NCBI RefSeq assembly: GCF_900537085.1
Contig: NZ_UNRE01000005.1
Span: 43,283 to 107,282, forward strand
From: Agarivorans sp. Alg241-V36
GTDB lineage: Bacteria; Pseudomonadota; Gammaproteobacteria; Enterobacterales; Celerinatantimonadaceae
Length of the DNA: 64,000 nucleotides
Reading direction: 5' to 3'
Shown here: positions 8,686-18,473 of the stretch, in pieces
Layout: every line of letters starts with the position of its first letter
Numbering within the stretch: position 1 is the stretch's first letter
Made by a program: the position numbers and the translations under genes
Notes under the pieces: model-generated
The model's input: only the letters and a program-made list of their open reading frames with translations
Database searches by the model: none
What the model was told of the DNA's origin: nothing

Positions 8686-10119
8686 TTATAGCCACACCAG
8701 CTCTGGCAAAGCGCTTAAATCCAATTTATCGCCTTGTTTGGCGGCAAGCATTGCTGCTGGTTGGCTTAACGAGGCTTTAATTGCCGCCAGCAGATCTTGT
8801 TGTACTTGTTGCTCGCCATGCACCAGTACCAATGGAGGAGAGTGCTTGAATTGTTGATACCAATGAATTAATTCCGCTTGGTCGGCGTGGGCAGATAGCC
8901 CGCCAACGGTGTGTAATTTGGCAGCGACTTTTACCGGTTTGCCGCGAATGGTGAGGTAGTCTGCGCCATCTACTAGCATTCGCCCTGGGGTGCTAATGGC
9001 TTGGTAGCCACAAATGATGACATCACATTCAGGACGCCATAGGTTGTGTTCTAGGTGGCAGCGGATCCGCCCGCCATTACACATGCCACTACCAGCGATA
9101 ATTATTAAGCCTTGGTTTATTTCGTTTAGCTCCATAGATTGTTCAGTGCTTTGAATAAACTCAACACCTGAGAGCAGTGGGTGTTCACCGGGGTGCTGTT
9201 GAGTAAAGCGCTTAAAATCGTCATCCATCACCGGGTAATTGTTGATATATACCTTGGTGGCTTCGATAGCCATGGGGCTGTCTAAACAAATTCTCCAGCG
9301 CGAAAGATCCCATTGCTTGGCGTAGAGGTGAAATAAGTAGAGCAGTTCTTGGGCGCGGCCTACCGAAAATGCCGGTAACAAAATGTTCCCTTGGCTGCCA
9401 CTAATGGCAGCGGCAAATATTTGTTCTAGTTCGTCGATAGTTTGCTGCCAACTGCGGTGCAAGCGGTTGCCGTAGGTGCTTTCCATTAACACCAAGTCGG
9501 CTTCGTGGATTATTTCAGGGTCATCTAAAATGGGCATGCCTTCACGGCCTAAATCTCCACTAAAGACGATTTTCTTGCGGGTGCCTATTTCATTTATCCA
9601 TAACTCAACGATGGCCGAACCCAGAATATGCCCGGCGTCGGAGAGCCGCAGGTTTAATTGCGGAAGTACTTGAACGCTTTCGCCATAATTTAAAGGTATA
9701 AACTGCTGCACGGTTTGTTCTACGTCTTGCTCATCAAACAAGGCTTGCAGCGGTTCAAGGCCTCTTTTTAGGCGCTTTTTGTTGAGTCGCTCAGTGTCGC
9801 GCTGCTGCAGCATGGCGGCATCTTTTAGCATAATGGCGCACAGTTCTGCCGAGGCCTTATGAGTATAAATAGGACCGGTAAAACCAGATTTCACCAGCTG
9901 CGGTATTCTGCCAGAGTGGTCGATATGGGCGTGACTAAGAATAACTGCGTCAATTTGTGAGGGATCAAAATTAAATGCGTGGTAGTTGCGCATTGCATCG
10001 GCTTTGCTGCCTTGAATCAGTCCGCAATCAAGTAGCACCTGTTTATCGTTTACCGTAAGCAAGTGACAAGAGCCGGTGACTTCTTCCGCTGCACCAAGAA
10101 ACTGTAGGGTCATGGTCAT
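8686..10119 (-). CDS. Beta-CASP metallo-beta-lactamase-fold hydrolase
   Basis: A 477-residue zinc-dependent hydrolase of the RNA-processing (YSH1/CPSF73-like) group. It has the metallo-beta-lactamase motif SHAHIDHSG near residue 61, a second metal site at DAGHILGSA, GDLGR, and the beta-CASP insertion (STYGNRLHR, then PAFSVGRAQELLYL and GSGMCNGGRI). The C-terminal GGLSAHADQAELIHWY carries the last conserved histidine of the RNA-specificity domain. It is likely a cytoplasmic nuclease acting on RNA. The gene stands alone between the broken secreted-protein gene and a chemoreceptor gene. Confidence 0.85.
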   Translation of the reverse strand: MTMTLQFLGAAEEVTGSCHLLTVNDKQVLLDCGLIQGSKADAMRNYHAFNFDPSQIDAVILSHAHIDHSGRIPQLVKSGFTGPIYTHKASAELCAIMLKDAAMLQQRDTERLNKKRLKRGLEPLQALFDEQDVEQTVQQFIPLNYGESVQVLPQLNLRLSDAGHILGSAIVELWINEIGTRKKIVFSGDLGREGMPILDDPEIIHEADLVLMESTYGNRLHRSWQQTIDELEQIFAAAISGSQGNILLPAFSVGRAQELLYLFHLYAKQWDLSRWRICLDSPMAIEATKVYINNYPVMDDDFKRFTQQHPGEHPLLSGVEFIQSTEQSMELNEINQGLIIIAGSGMCNGGRIRCHLEHNLWRPECDVIICGYQAISTPGRMLVDGADYLTIRGKPVKVAAKLHTVGGLSAHADQAELIHWYQQFKHSPPLVLVHGEQQVQQDLLAAIKASLSQPAAMLAAKQGDKLDLSALPELVWL

Positions 10120-10265
10120 GCTATCAGCCCCTTTTAAAACAATGCCTAAACAAAGTGTAGTTCAGCAGCTGATGTGAATTTGTGGCGTAGTTAACGGAGT
10201 GCTTAAAGCCTTTAAATAAATAGGATAAGTTTGAGTTGGAGTCGTTAAGTAGTGAAGGCAATAAA

Positions 10266-10287
10266 AAAGGCTGCCATGGCAGCCTTT
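10266..10287. terminator. Intrinsic terminator after the chemoreceptor gene
   Basis: A perfect 22-base palindrome (AAAGGCTGCC and its complement, no separate loop) followed on the minus strand by a T run. It lies 19 bases beyond the stop of the minus-strand chemoreceptor gene. Confidence 0.85.
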
Positions 10288-10306
10288 GACGAGTTCAAGC
10301 TTAGAG

Positions 10307-11554
10307 TTAGGCTTTGAGTGTTGATAGCTGAGTATCAAGTGACTGGGCCACTTGCGATAGCTCGGCGCTAATGCTCTCGATATCGTGAGCCAAACTATTT
10401 TGCACGCCAGCTGCTTCGCCAATGCCGTTAATATTGCGATTGATGTCTTCGCTCACGTGGCTTTGTTGATGGGCAGCGGTGGCTACTTGGGCGGCGTTAT
10501 CGTTAATTACTGAAATGCTTTCTACCACTTTATGCAATTGCTCATAGCTGGCTTCGGTATCTACCGCTGTGCTATTCACTTGCTCACGGCTGGTGGTAAT
10601 TAAATCTACTGTGGCATTTACGTCACTTTGCAGCGCTTGAATCAATTGATTGATTTCTTCGGTAGAGCTTTGGGTTCTACCGGCTAGGTTTCGCACTTCG
10701 TCTGCTACTACTGCAAAGCCTCGACCTTGTTCACCGGCACGCGCTGCTTCAATCGCGGCGTTAAGTGCTAGTAAGTTGGTTTGCTCGGCAATACCACGAA
10801 TGGTTTCTAGGATGCTGTTAATGTCTTGGCTACGGCCGGCCACTTTAGTGATTCGCTCACTAATGCCTTCCATATTGCCAGAAATATCACGAATCTGTTC
10901 TACAGAGCTTTGGAATTCTTGCTGGGTTTGGTTGAGCTGTTGCTCGGCTTGTTGAGCGCTATTAGCGGTGCCATTAGCAAGTTCTGCAACATCACTGGCA
11001 GTGGATGACATCTCGTTCACCGCGGCGGCTACGTTGTCGGTATCGCTGCGTTGTAAGCGGCTAGCTTCACCGGCCGATTCAGCATTTTTAGCTAAGGTTT
11101 TTGAACCATCGGTTAGCTGATTAGATTGCTGTTGCAGCTGATTGACCATTACCCGTAGTTTTTCGGTAAAGGCATTAAATTGGGTGGCCATTGCCACTAG
11201 CTCTTGATGCTTTTGCACATCCAGTTTCATGGTGAGGTCGCCGTCATTACCAGCTAGATAACCAATGCGGCGGGTAATTTGGCTTAAAGGCTCTAAGAAG
11301 CCTTGCACCAGTTGCGACACAATAAATAGTGCAACCACGGCAACCACTGCTGAGCTAAGGATCATTTTGCCTCTAGCATCGGCTGCGGTTTGAGCAAACA
11401 ATGCTTGTAGCTCGCTTGCACTTAGTTGGCTGGCAGCGGCAGCTTGTTCGGCACTTAGCGATACACCGCCAAACAGCAGCATACTAACCAGTACGCATAT
11501 AAATAATAGGGTGATGCTAATAAGTAGTTTTAATTTAAACGACAGCGTTGCCAT
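10307..11554 (-). CDS. Methyl-accepting chemotaxis protein with a minimal sensor region
   Basis: A 415-residue chemoreceptor. Two membrane helices (about residues 8-30 and 62-85) enclose only about 30 periplasmic residues, largely Ala/Ser/Gln. A HAMP domain follows (to about 140), then the signalling domain with the conserved hairpin tip ([20 protein letters not shown], then [15 protein letters not shown]). The start has a strong GGAGG site. Because the periplasmic loop is too short for a ligand-binding domain, the receptor may sense membrane state, cytoplasmic signals or work with a partner. It is a single gene with its own terminator. Confidence 0.9.
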   Translation of the reverse strand: MATLSFKLKLLISITLLFICVLVSMLLFGGVSLSAEQAAAASQLSASELQALFAQTAADARGKMILSSAVVAVVALFIVSQLVQGFLEPLSQITRRIGYLAGNDGDLTMKLDVQKHQELVAMATQFNAFTEKLRVMVNQLQQQSNQLTDGSKTLAKNAESAGEASRLQRSDTDNVAAAVNEMSSTASDVAELANGTANSAQQAEQQLNQTQQEFQSSVEQIRDISGNMEGISERITKVAGRSQDINSILETIRGIAEQTNLLALNAAIEAARAGEQGRGFAVVADEVRNLAGRTQSSTEEINQLIQALQSDVNATVDLITTSREQVNSTAVDTEASYEQLHKVVESISVINDNAAQVATAAHQQSHVSEDINRNINGIGEAAGVQNSLAHDIESISAELSQVAQSLDTQLSTLKA

Positions 11555-11696
11555 TATTGTCCTCCATGAACCCGTCTGCCGCTACAATCTCATACTTTTG
11601 AATTTGGCGCTCAACTTTCCTCACATATTATTGAACAACAAGTAAATTTTTTACTTTCATCGCATTTTGCTAGGGACTAGTGGCCTTAAAAATTGG

Positions 11697-11728
11697 TACT
11701 CCGCTGCTGTCTAGGCTGCAGCGGAGTA
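11697..11728 (-). terminator. Terminator after cpdB
   Basis: An 11-base stem (TACTCCGCTGC and its complement) with a ten-base loop, 18 bases past the cpdB stop and followed on the minus strand by a short T run. Confidence 0.75.
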
Positions 11729-11746
11729 AAACAGCAGTGCTTATCT

Positions 11747-13711
11747 TTAGGGTTGGCTTTGAAGATCTATTTGATAAAGGGCAAAGCCAACATCATCTAA
11801 AGAAAGCTTTTGCATTGGATAAATCGCCTTTTCGGCAATAAATGCAGCAGCTTTATCGCTGGGCGAAGTTTCAAAGAAAATGTTTAGCTTCGCTTTGGTT
11901 TTCGACTCTAGCGGGCTAAAGCGCCAGTTATTGTCGGCACTAGGGCTAATTTGTCCTTTCTCTTTACTCACTCGCTTAATGTAGTTGGCTAATACACTGC
12001 GATTTTCGTCGGGCGCTTGAATCACCACGTTGTCTTCGCCGGTGCCAGCAAAGCCACCACTGTAGGCGCGATAGTTATTGGTAGCGATTAAAAACTGCTG
12101 CTTGGGGTCGATAGCTTTGCCAGCGTATTGCAGCTGTTTAATCCGTTCAGAACTTAAATCTGCTGCTTTGCAGTCAGCGTCAAAACGGGCGGCCTGGCTT
12201 ACGTCAATTTGGTAAGTAACGCCGTCAATCACATCAAAGTTATAGGTTCTAAATTGCTCCCAGTTGATTAGGGCTTGCGGCTTGGCTTGGTTTGGGTCGA
12301 TGCGGTTGAACTGACCTGCCGAGCACTCGAGCCAGTCTTTCACTTCTGCACCGGTGACTTTTAGCACCACTAGCGTATTGGGGTATAAATACAAATCGGC
12401 GGCGTTTCTAAAGGTGAGTTCGCCTGCTTCCACTTCGGTATAGTTGCTCGGATCGTTTTTACGCCCACCGGCTTTAAAAGGTGCGGCAGCCGATAACACT
12501 GGCAATTCGGCTAAGTCGGGGTCACCTTGAATCAAGGTTTTTACGTAGTCGGCCTGCGCTAGGTTAACAATTTGAATGGTGGGGTCGTCTTGTACCAAGG
12601 CTAAAAAGCTGTACATCACATCACTGGATTTACCTAAGGGTTGATTGACAAAATCACGGGTGGCTTGGTGATCTTCCACTACAGCGGCTACCATGGCTGA
12701 ATCAGCCTCGGCGAGAGATTTTTTATTGGCGTTGTCAAAGATAGGGCGGTTGGTGGACTGGCTGTTATTCACCGTCCAGCCGTTTTCGGTATGTGAAAGT
12801 TCTAAGTCGATAATGCCTACATGGCTGCCCCAACGCCCTGGCATTACCGCAGCTACCCCATTAATGGTGCCGCTTTGGTTATTTATGCCAGGCAAGTTAT
12901 CAAAGCCTTTACCAGGGAATACTGTATGCGCATGACCAAAGGCGATGGCATCAATACCAGCGACTTCTGATAGATAGTAAACTGAGTTCTCGGCCATTAC
13001 CTTGTAAGGGTCGGTCGAGAGGCCTGAGTGGGGAATGGCAACAATAATATCGGCACCTTCTGCCTTCATTTTTGGCACCCAAAGCTCAGCACTTTGTTTG
13101 ATGTCTTGTGCGCTTACCTTGCCTTCTAAGTTGGCTTTATCCCAAATCATAATTTGTGGGGGAACAAAGCCAATGTAGCCAATCTTAAGGTTTTGGCTTT
13201 GGCCTGCGGTATCTTTAAAGCTGTAGTTTTTGATTAGATAGGGGCTAAAGTAGTTTTGTTGGTTGTCGCTACGAATTACGTTGGCATTGATGTAAGGGAA
13301 AGTGGCGCCAGCTATGGCTTTGTCTAAAAAGTCTAAGCCATAATTAAACTCGTGATTGCCAATGTTGCCAACATCGTAATCGAGGCTATTCATCGCCTGA
13401 TAAACCGGGTGAACCTGTTGCCCCGACAAACCTCGGTCAGCAATATAGTCGCCCATTGGGCTGCCTTGAATAAGGTCACCGTTATCGACTAAGACACTAT
13501 TCTCTACTTCAGCTTGGGCTTGTTTTACCAGAGTGGCGGTACGCACTAAACCTATTTTGGCTGAGGGTTTATCCTTGTAATAGTCAAAGTCCATGATGTT
13601 GGCGTGAATATCGGTGGTTTCGATGATTCTGAGCTTTATTGTAGAGTCGTGAGCGTGGCTATAGGCCGCTAAACATAAGCTGGTGCAAAGTAGTATTTTT
13701 AAACTTTTCAT
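11747..13711 (-). CDS. cpdB: Periplasmic 2',3'-cyclic-nucleotide 2'-phosphodiesterase/3'-nucleotidase
   Basis: A 654-residue secreted enzyme close in length to E. coli CpdB. A signal peptide ends near residue 20. The calcineurin-like metallophosphatase domain shows all metal motifs: [35 protein letters not shown] and [12 protein letters not shown]-terminal 5'-nucleotidase domain (about 370-600) contains [10 protein letters not shown] and an FAGTGEDN segment that probably binds the nucleoside. It splits 2',3'-cyclic nucleotides and 3'-nucleotides outside the cytoplasm, allowing growth on RNA breakdown products. It is monocistronic. Confidence 0.92.
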   Translation of the reverse strand: MKSLKILLCTSLCLAAYSHAHDSTIKLRIIETTDIHANIMDFDYYKDKPSAKIGLVRTATLVKQAQAEVENSVLVDNGDLIQGSPMGDYIADRGLSGQQVHPVYQAMNSLDYDVGNIGNHEFNYGLDFLDKAIAGATFPYINANVIRSDNQQNYFSPYLIKNYSFKDTAGQSQNLKIGYIGFVPPQIMIWDKANLEGKVSAQDIKQSAELWVPKMKAEGADIIVAIPHSGLSTDPYKVMAENSVYYLSEVAGIDAIAFGHAHTVFPGKGFDNLPGINNQSGTINGVAAVMPGRWGSHVGIIDLELSHTENGWTVNNSQSTNRPIFDNANKKSLAEADSAMVAAVVEDHQATRDFVNQPLGKSSDVMYSFLALVQDDPTIQIVNLAQADYVKTLIQGDPDLAELPVLSAAAPFKAGGRKNDPSNYTEVEAGELTFRNAADLYLYPNTLVVLKVTGAEVKDWLECSAGQFNRIDPNQAKPQALINWEQFRTYNFDVIDGVTYQIDVSQAARFDADCKAADLSSERIKQLQYAGKAIDPKQQFLIATNNYRAYSGGFAGTGEDNVVIQAPDENRSVLANYIKRVSKEKGQISPSADNNWRFSPLESKTKAKLNIFFETSPSDKAAAFIAEKAIYPMQKLSLDDVGFALYQIDLQSQP

Positions 13712-13858
13712 GGTGGCTCCGCACGGAAACAGTAAGCAATAAAGTAAACCATAGCAGAGCGGTGCAAGGCGGCACTCTCAATAGCAAAATAAACACGTTT
13801 TTCAATAATAAACGATGGTCTTAGCTATGATAAAATAGCTAAAAAATTCGGAGACGCT

Positions 13859-15052
13859 ATGCCCTATCAGTGGATTTTACTTGGCCTTGCTAGTCTTATA
13901 GCTATTGGCATCTTATTACATCACCCTTCGCGCACCTTAGGTATTCCTTCGTTGCTTATTTTTATGGGGGTGGGTTTATCCATTGGTAATGGCGAGTTTA
14001 ATTTTGTTTACGATAATCTGGCGGTTACCTCGCTGGTGGGCTCTTTTGCCTTAAACATCATTGTATTTGTGGGCGGTATTAATACGCCTTTGCAAAGTAT
14101 TAAGGTGGCCTACAAAGAAGGTGGGATTTTGTCTTCGCTGGGGGTGGTGTTCACCTCGTTTATTTTTGCCGCTATTTTTTACCTGATATTTGATTACGAC
14201 TTTGTTTATTGCTTGCTGTTTGCTGCTGTAGTGTCGTCTACCGATGCCGCTGCGGTATTCTCCATTTTAGAATCAAAAAAGCTCAAACTAAAAGAAAGTA
14301 CCGATACGGTGTTGGAGTTTGAATCGGCTACAAATGACCCTGTAGCGCTAATTATGGTGGTGATTCTTACGGCTTTATCTTTGTCACCAGACAGCGGCGT
14401 ATCGGCTTTGGAGATTAGCCAAACCTTGGCGATTCAAGTTGTTGGCGGATTAGCGATTGGCTTTATTGTGGGCAAAGTATGTGTACTGGCGCTTAGTAAG
14501 ATTAGCCTGCAAGAATACGGCTTAATTCCTGTGTTTGTATTGGCTTGTTTTATCTTGGCCACTTATGGCAGTGAGTTAGCGGGCGGCAACGTGCTAATAG
14601 CCTGTTATGTGGGCGGCGTGGTAATTGGCAATGGCTTGAAGCGCGGTAAAGAAGTGAATAAACACTTTTTTAATAGCCTGTCGTGGTTAGCTCAAGCGGT
14701 GATGTTTATTATACTAGGGCTGCAAATCTTCCCGCAGCAATTGCTAGATGTACTATGGGTTGCCTTAGTACCAAGCGCTATTTTGATGCTGGTGGCTAGG
14801 CCTCTGGCAGTGCAGCTGTGTTATCTGCCATTTCGCCAAGCCACTTGGAAGAAGCGTTTGTTCATTTCATCGATTGGCTTAAAAGGGGCTACTCCCATTG
14901 TATTTGCCTTAATTCCTGCGGCGGCTGGCGTAGAAGGCGCGTTAGAGATGATGCACATGGTGTTTTTTGTGGTGCTTTACTCAGTGTTTATTCAAGGTGC
15001 TGCTATCGAACCTTTGGCGAAAAAACTTAAGCTTAATCAAGATGAAGCTTAG
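13859..15052 (+). CDS. CPA1 family cation/proton antiporter (membrane domain only)
   Basis: A 397-residue protein with about 12 membrane helices. The ion-binding region shows VVSSTDAAAVFSILE and EFESATNDPVALIM; the ND pair marks the CPA1 type, as in NhaP2/CvrA potassium/proton antiporters. GLKGATPIVFALIPA in the last third is also conserved in this group. E. coli CvrA is about 180 residues longer because of a cytoplasmic TrkA-C tail, which is missing here; the protein ends right after the last helix. The start has GGAG nine bases upstream. Whether it moves Na+ or K+ cannot be told. Confidence 0.85.
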   Translation: MPYQWILLGLASLIAIGILLHHPSRTLGIPSLLIFMGVGLSIGNGEFNFVYDNLAVTSLVGSFALNIIVFVGGINTPLQSIKVAYKEGGILSSLGVVFTSFIFAAIFYLIFDYDFVYCLLFAAVVSSTDAAAVFSILESKKLKLKESTDTVLEFESATNDPVALIMVVILTALSLSPDSGVSALEISQTLAIQVVGGLAIGFIVGKVCVLALSKISLQEYGLIPVFVLACFILATYGSELAGGNVLIACYVGGVVIGNGLKRGKEVNKHFFNSLSWLAQAVMFIILGLQIFPQQLLDVLWVALVPSAILMLVARPLAVQLCYLPFRQATWKKRLFISSIGLKGATPIVFALIPAAAGVEGALEMMHMVFFVVLYSVFIQGAAIEPLAKKLKLNQDEA

Positions 15053-15079
15053 CTAGGCTGAGCTTAAAATTGGCTAGAT

Positions 15080-16018
15080 TTAAGGCTTGGCCTGATGACA
15101 ATGCTCGATAATCAGCGCTCGCAGCCAACTGTGTGCCGGGTCGTTTTCTAAGTGTTGTGGCCAAGCCAATAAGTAGCTAAACGGCGCCATGTAAATGGGT
15201 AAAGGCAGCAACTCTAGTTGGTGAGTCTTTACCACTTGCTGGGCAAAACTACGCGTGCAGGTAAACACCAAGTCGCTAGATTGGCAAAGTAAGGCCGCAG
15301 CAAAAAAATCTGCAGTAAGGGTGCTGTTTTCAATATGCAGCCCTTGCTCTGCAAGTACCGAGTGCAATAACCAACGGTCGCCCACTTCACATTCACAATT
15401 TAAGTGAGCTTGCTGCATGTAGCAGTCTAAACCCCATTGCTGGCTTAATACTGGGTGGTCTTTTCTAACTAAACAAACATGGTCATCTCTAAGTAGCTCA
15501 AAGCTATGAATTTGAGGCGGCACTTGCTTAACTTGATAATGACTAGGCGCGCGCTCGTCGTTATCGCGAGCGACGATAGCTAAATCAAATTCGCCTTTTT
15601 GCAAGCCTTCCATGCTGCCGGGTTCTAGCCTGTGAGTATCTAATTTTAAGCCGGGTGCTTGTTGCATGAGTTTGCCAAAAAAGCGCGGCAACAGGGTGGC
15701 AAAACAGGTTTCATTAAGGCAACAACGAAAGCTACGTTGGCTAAGCGCTGGCTCAAAGCCTTCTGCTTCTATCATCTCGTTGGCACTTTGTAGCCACTGA
15801 CGCAATTTAGGTTCTAAGTTGCGCACTCTTGGGGTTGGACTCAAGCCATTGGCATGGCGAATAAATAAAGGGTCATTAAGTTGTTGGCGCAATTTGGCTA
15901 ATTGCTTGCTCACCGCCGATTGGGTGAGGAATAGTTTTTCTGCAGCTTTAGATACACTGCGTTCTTCAAGCAAGGTGAGTAAAACTCGCAGTAGATTAAG
16001 ATCGTATTGCTGAGACAT
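15080..16018 (-). CDS. LysR-family transcriptional regulator
   Basis: A 312-residue LysR protein. The N-terminal winged helix (LRVLLTLLEERSVSKAAEKL, then LTQSAVSKQLAKLRQQLNDP) is well conserved, and a substrate-binding domain follows from about residue 90. It is transcribed away from the MFS gene at 16113 across a 94-base gap, the classic arrangement in which a LysR protein controls its divergent neighbour. Ligand unknown. Confidence 0.88.
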   Translation of the reverse strand: MSQQYDLNLLRVLLTLLEERSVSKAAEKLFLTQSAVSKQLAKLRQQLNDPLFIRHANGLSPTPRVRNLEPKLRQWLQSANEMIEAEGFEPALSQRSFRCCLNETCFATLLPRFFGKLMQQAPGLKLDTHRLEPGSMEGLQKGEFDLAIVARDNDERAPSHYQVKQVPPQIHSFELLRDDHVCLVRKDHPVLSQQWGLDCYMQQAHLNCECEVGDRWLLHSVLAEQGLHIENSTLTADFFAAALLCQSSDLVFTCTRSFAQQVVKTHQLELLPLPIYMAPFSYLLAWPQHLENDPAHSWLRALIIEHCHQAKP

Positions 16019-16112
16019 GATATTCCTATGAGGACTATGTGCGAATCTAAACTATCATTATGATTCATAAAGTGCAGGGCTTACAATGCCGCTCTCATTT
16101 TTGGAGCGTGTT

Positions 16113-17282
16113 ATGTCGAAGCCTTTACCGCTATTTATGTTAATGGTGCTGTTCTCACCCTTAGCCATTGATATTTTCTTACCCGCTATTCCGCAAATGG
16201 CCGGTGCTTTTGAGGTGCCAGTTGCTTGGATTGCTCAGGCAATTCCGGTGTTTCTGTTTTCTTTTGGTATTGGCCAATTGTTGGTGGGCCCACTGGCCGA
16301 CCGCTATGGCCGCAGACCCGTCGCTTTGGTAGGAGCGCTGTTATATTTGGCAAGCTCAGCCTTGGCAGCAATAGCCAGTACCTACGAGCTGTTAATGTTG
16401 GCCCGTTTAGCCCAAGGCCTGGCAGCGAGTTGCTTGTCGGTGGCGGCATTTGCTGGAGTGCGTGATGTGTTTGGCGCCGAGCGCTCAAAAAACATATTTA
16501 GCTACTTAAACGGGGTGATTTGCATCGTACCCGCTTTAGCACCTTTGTTAGGCGGCATGCTTACTCATTGGTGGTCATGGGCGGCAAACTTTTGGTTTAT
16601 GGTGGCTTTTGCTCTGGTGGTGTTTTTGGCACTGTTGCTTGGTTTAAAAGAAACCAAACCCCAAACTAACGTTTTTACTGGGCGCTTATATTCCTTTAGC
16701 CGTTACTACTCGGTCATTACAGTGGCTAGCTTTCGTTTTTATTCGCTGTTAGTAATGCTGGGTATGGCGATGATTATTGGCTATGTTTCGCAATCTCCTA
16801 GCCGTTTAATGGTGGATATGCAGCTATCTAGCGCTGACTACGCTCTGTGGTTTGGCTGCAACGCTGCGATTAACATAGTGGCAGCGTTTTTGGCCCCTCA
16901 GGTGATTAAGCGAATAGGGCAAGGTGCAGGTTTATGGCTTGGCGCAAGTTTGATGGCAGGCGCGGCTATTGCTTTAGTGCTTGGCCAGCAAGTTTTGCAT
17001 CCGCTAGCATTTATGGCTCCGGTGTTTGTTTCTAGCATTGGTTTTTGCTTGCTAATTGCGGTTGGCACCGGCAGTGCCTTAGCGCCATTTGGCGATAAAG
17101 CGGGCACCGCTTCTGCCTTATTGGGTTTTGTTCAAATGACCGGCTCGGCCAGTTTAGTTGGGATACTAGGTGTAAGTGGTTTAGCTAATATAGAGCAACT
17201 CGCACTGTTAATGGCCTTGCCGTTTGCTGCCATGACCGTGGCCATTTGCAAAGGTGGTTTAAAGCTCGAGACTAATAATTAG
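16113..17282 (+). CDS. MFS transporter, Bcr/CflA drug-efflux type
   Basis: A 389-residue major-facilitator protein with 12 helices. Motif A appears as GPLADRYGRRPVALVG after the second helix, and FSPLAIDIFLPAIPQM in the first helix is typical of the Bcr/CflA branch of multidrug exporters. The start is placed at ATG 16113, where GGAG is seven bases upstream; an earlier in-frame ATG at 16086 lacks a site. It is divergent from a LysR gene that probably regulates it. Substrate unknown. Confidence 0.88.
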   Translation: MSKPLPLFMLMVLFSPLAIDIFLPAIPQMAGAFEVPVAWIAQAIPVFLFSFGIGQLLVGPLADRYGRRPVALVGALLYLASSALAAIASTYELLMLARLAQGLAASCLSVAAFAGVRDVFGAERSKNIFSYLNGVICIVPALAPLLGGMLTHWWSWAANFWFMVAFALVVFLALLLGLKETKPQTNVFTGRLYSFSRYYSVITVASFRFYSLLVMLGMAMIIGYVSQSPSRLMVDMQLSSADYALWFGCNAAINIVAAFLAPQVIKRIGQGAGLWLGASLMAGAAIALVLGQQVLHPLAFMAPVFVSSIGFCLLIAVGTGSALAPFGDKAGTASALLGFVQMTGSASLVGILGVSGLANIEQLALLMALPFAAMTVAICKGGLKLETNN

Positions 17283-17306
17283 CTACTTGAATTAGCTGTA
17301 GTATTT

Positions 17307-17337
17307 GCAAAAAAGCGCCTAGTTGGCGCTTTTTTGC
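17307..17337 (+). terminator. Terminator after the MFS gene
   Basis: A 13-base perfect stem (GCAAAAAAGCGCC and its complement, five-base loop) ending in a T run, 24 bases after the MFS stop. Confidence 0.85.
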
Positions 17338-17444
17338 TTTTATTTCTGCTTAAACGGATTTTTTGGCTATGCGGGCGGGCTAAATCTGGCCGGTGGTTTA
17401 TAGTTTTAAGTAAGTAAAGTTAAAGCCGCGCTGGTAGTCATTAC

Positions 17445-18470
17445 GTGAAGATCTTACTGCTTGTTCTGTTTGTTTGCCCTTTAGCTTGGGGAAAGGCCTC
17501 GGTAGTGTTTATAAACCCAGGCAAAGCTGAGGAAAGTTTTTGGCAAGACGTAGATTTATTTGCTAACGCTGCCGCTAAGCGTTTAGCCCTTGATTACCGA
17601 ACTTTTCATGGCGAGCGCAATCACTATTCGATGATTAAGCACATTGAGTGGATGATCAACAATCAGCAACTGCCCGACTACCTAATGTTAGTGAATGAGA
17701 AACAAGCCTTACCTCGCATGCTTAGTCTACTAGAGGGGCATGATGTTTATGTATTGGTTTTACTTAACGATGTAAGCCCCACCGAACAACAGTTGCGCCA
17801 AAATAATCCTCATTGGCAGCAATACCTGTTGTCGTGCATTGTGCCGAATAATCTTTGGGCGGGTTATCACACTGCTCAAAGCATGTATTTAAATGCCGAG
17901 GAAACAAGCGGAGAAGCAGTAGTTATCTCGGGAGACAAGGTAACTCCAGCTTCGGTAGAGCGGGCTGCTGGAGCCGTGGATTTTTTCCAGCATCAAGCGG
18001 GTATCGAGCTTAAACAAGTTATTTATGGTCAATGGGATGAACAACGCAGCTATCAACAAACCAAGGTATTGCTAAAGCGTTATCCTGATTTGAAATATCT
18101 TTGGACAGCCAATGATCACATGGCTTTTGGCAGCATTAAGGCGATAAAAGAACAAGGCAAACAGCCAGGTAAGGATGTGATTGTTGGCACAGTGAACACC
18201 TCACAACAAGCCTTATGGTTGCGCGAGCAAGGTGAAATTAGCGCTCTGGCTGGTGGCCACTTTACTGCTGCAGGTTGGGGCTTGAGTTTGATTCATCGAC
18301 ACCTTCAAGGGCAAACAATACCCAGTAAAGTCAATGCGCCTTTGTTTTTGATGTTGCAACCTGAAACAGAAGCCTTTGAGAAAGTGAAAAATAAACAATG
18401 GGACCAAGTGAGGTTTGAAAATATGTTGCTTGAAGGCGGTGATCCTCTTAGTTTTCAAATTGCCCAGTAG
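17445..18470 (+). CDS. Periplasmic sugar-binding-type protein (LuxP/ribose-binding fold)
   Basis: A 341-residue exported protein starting at GTG, with a signal peptide ending at about residue 17 (LLVLFVCPLAWG). The body fits the type I periplasmic-binding fold: VVFINPGKAEESFWQDV at the N-terminus, a second lobe from about 120, and LWTANDHMAFGSIKAIKEQG followed by VIVGTVNTS, the usual hinge segments. There are no ABC permease or ATPase genes nearby. Instead a membrane diguanylate cyclase gene starts three bases downstream, so the protein probably serves as an external ligand sensor, as LuxP does for LuxQ. Confidence 0.8.
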   Translation: MKILLLVLFVCPLAWGKASVVFINPGKAEESFWQDVDLFANAAAKRLALDYRTFHGERNHYSMIKHIEWMINNQQLPDYLMLVNEKQALPRMLSLLEGHDVYVLVLLNDVSPTEQQLRQNNPHWQQYLLSCIVPNNLWAGYHTAQSMYLNAEETSGEAVVISGDKVTPASVERAAGAVDFFQHQAGIELKQVIYGQWDEQRSYQQTKVLLKRYPDLKYLWTANDHMAFGSIKAIKEQGKQPGKDVIVGTVNTSQQALWLREQGEISALAGGHFTAAGWGLSLIHRHLQGQTIPSKVNAPLFLMLQPETEAFEKVKNKQWDQVRFENMLLEGGDPLSFQIAQ

Positions 18471-18473
18471 CTT

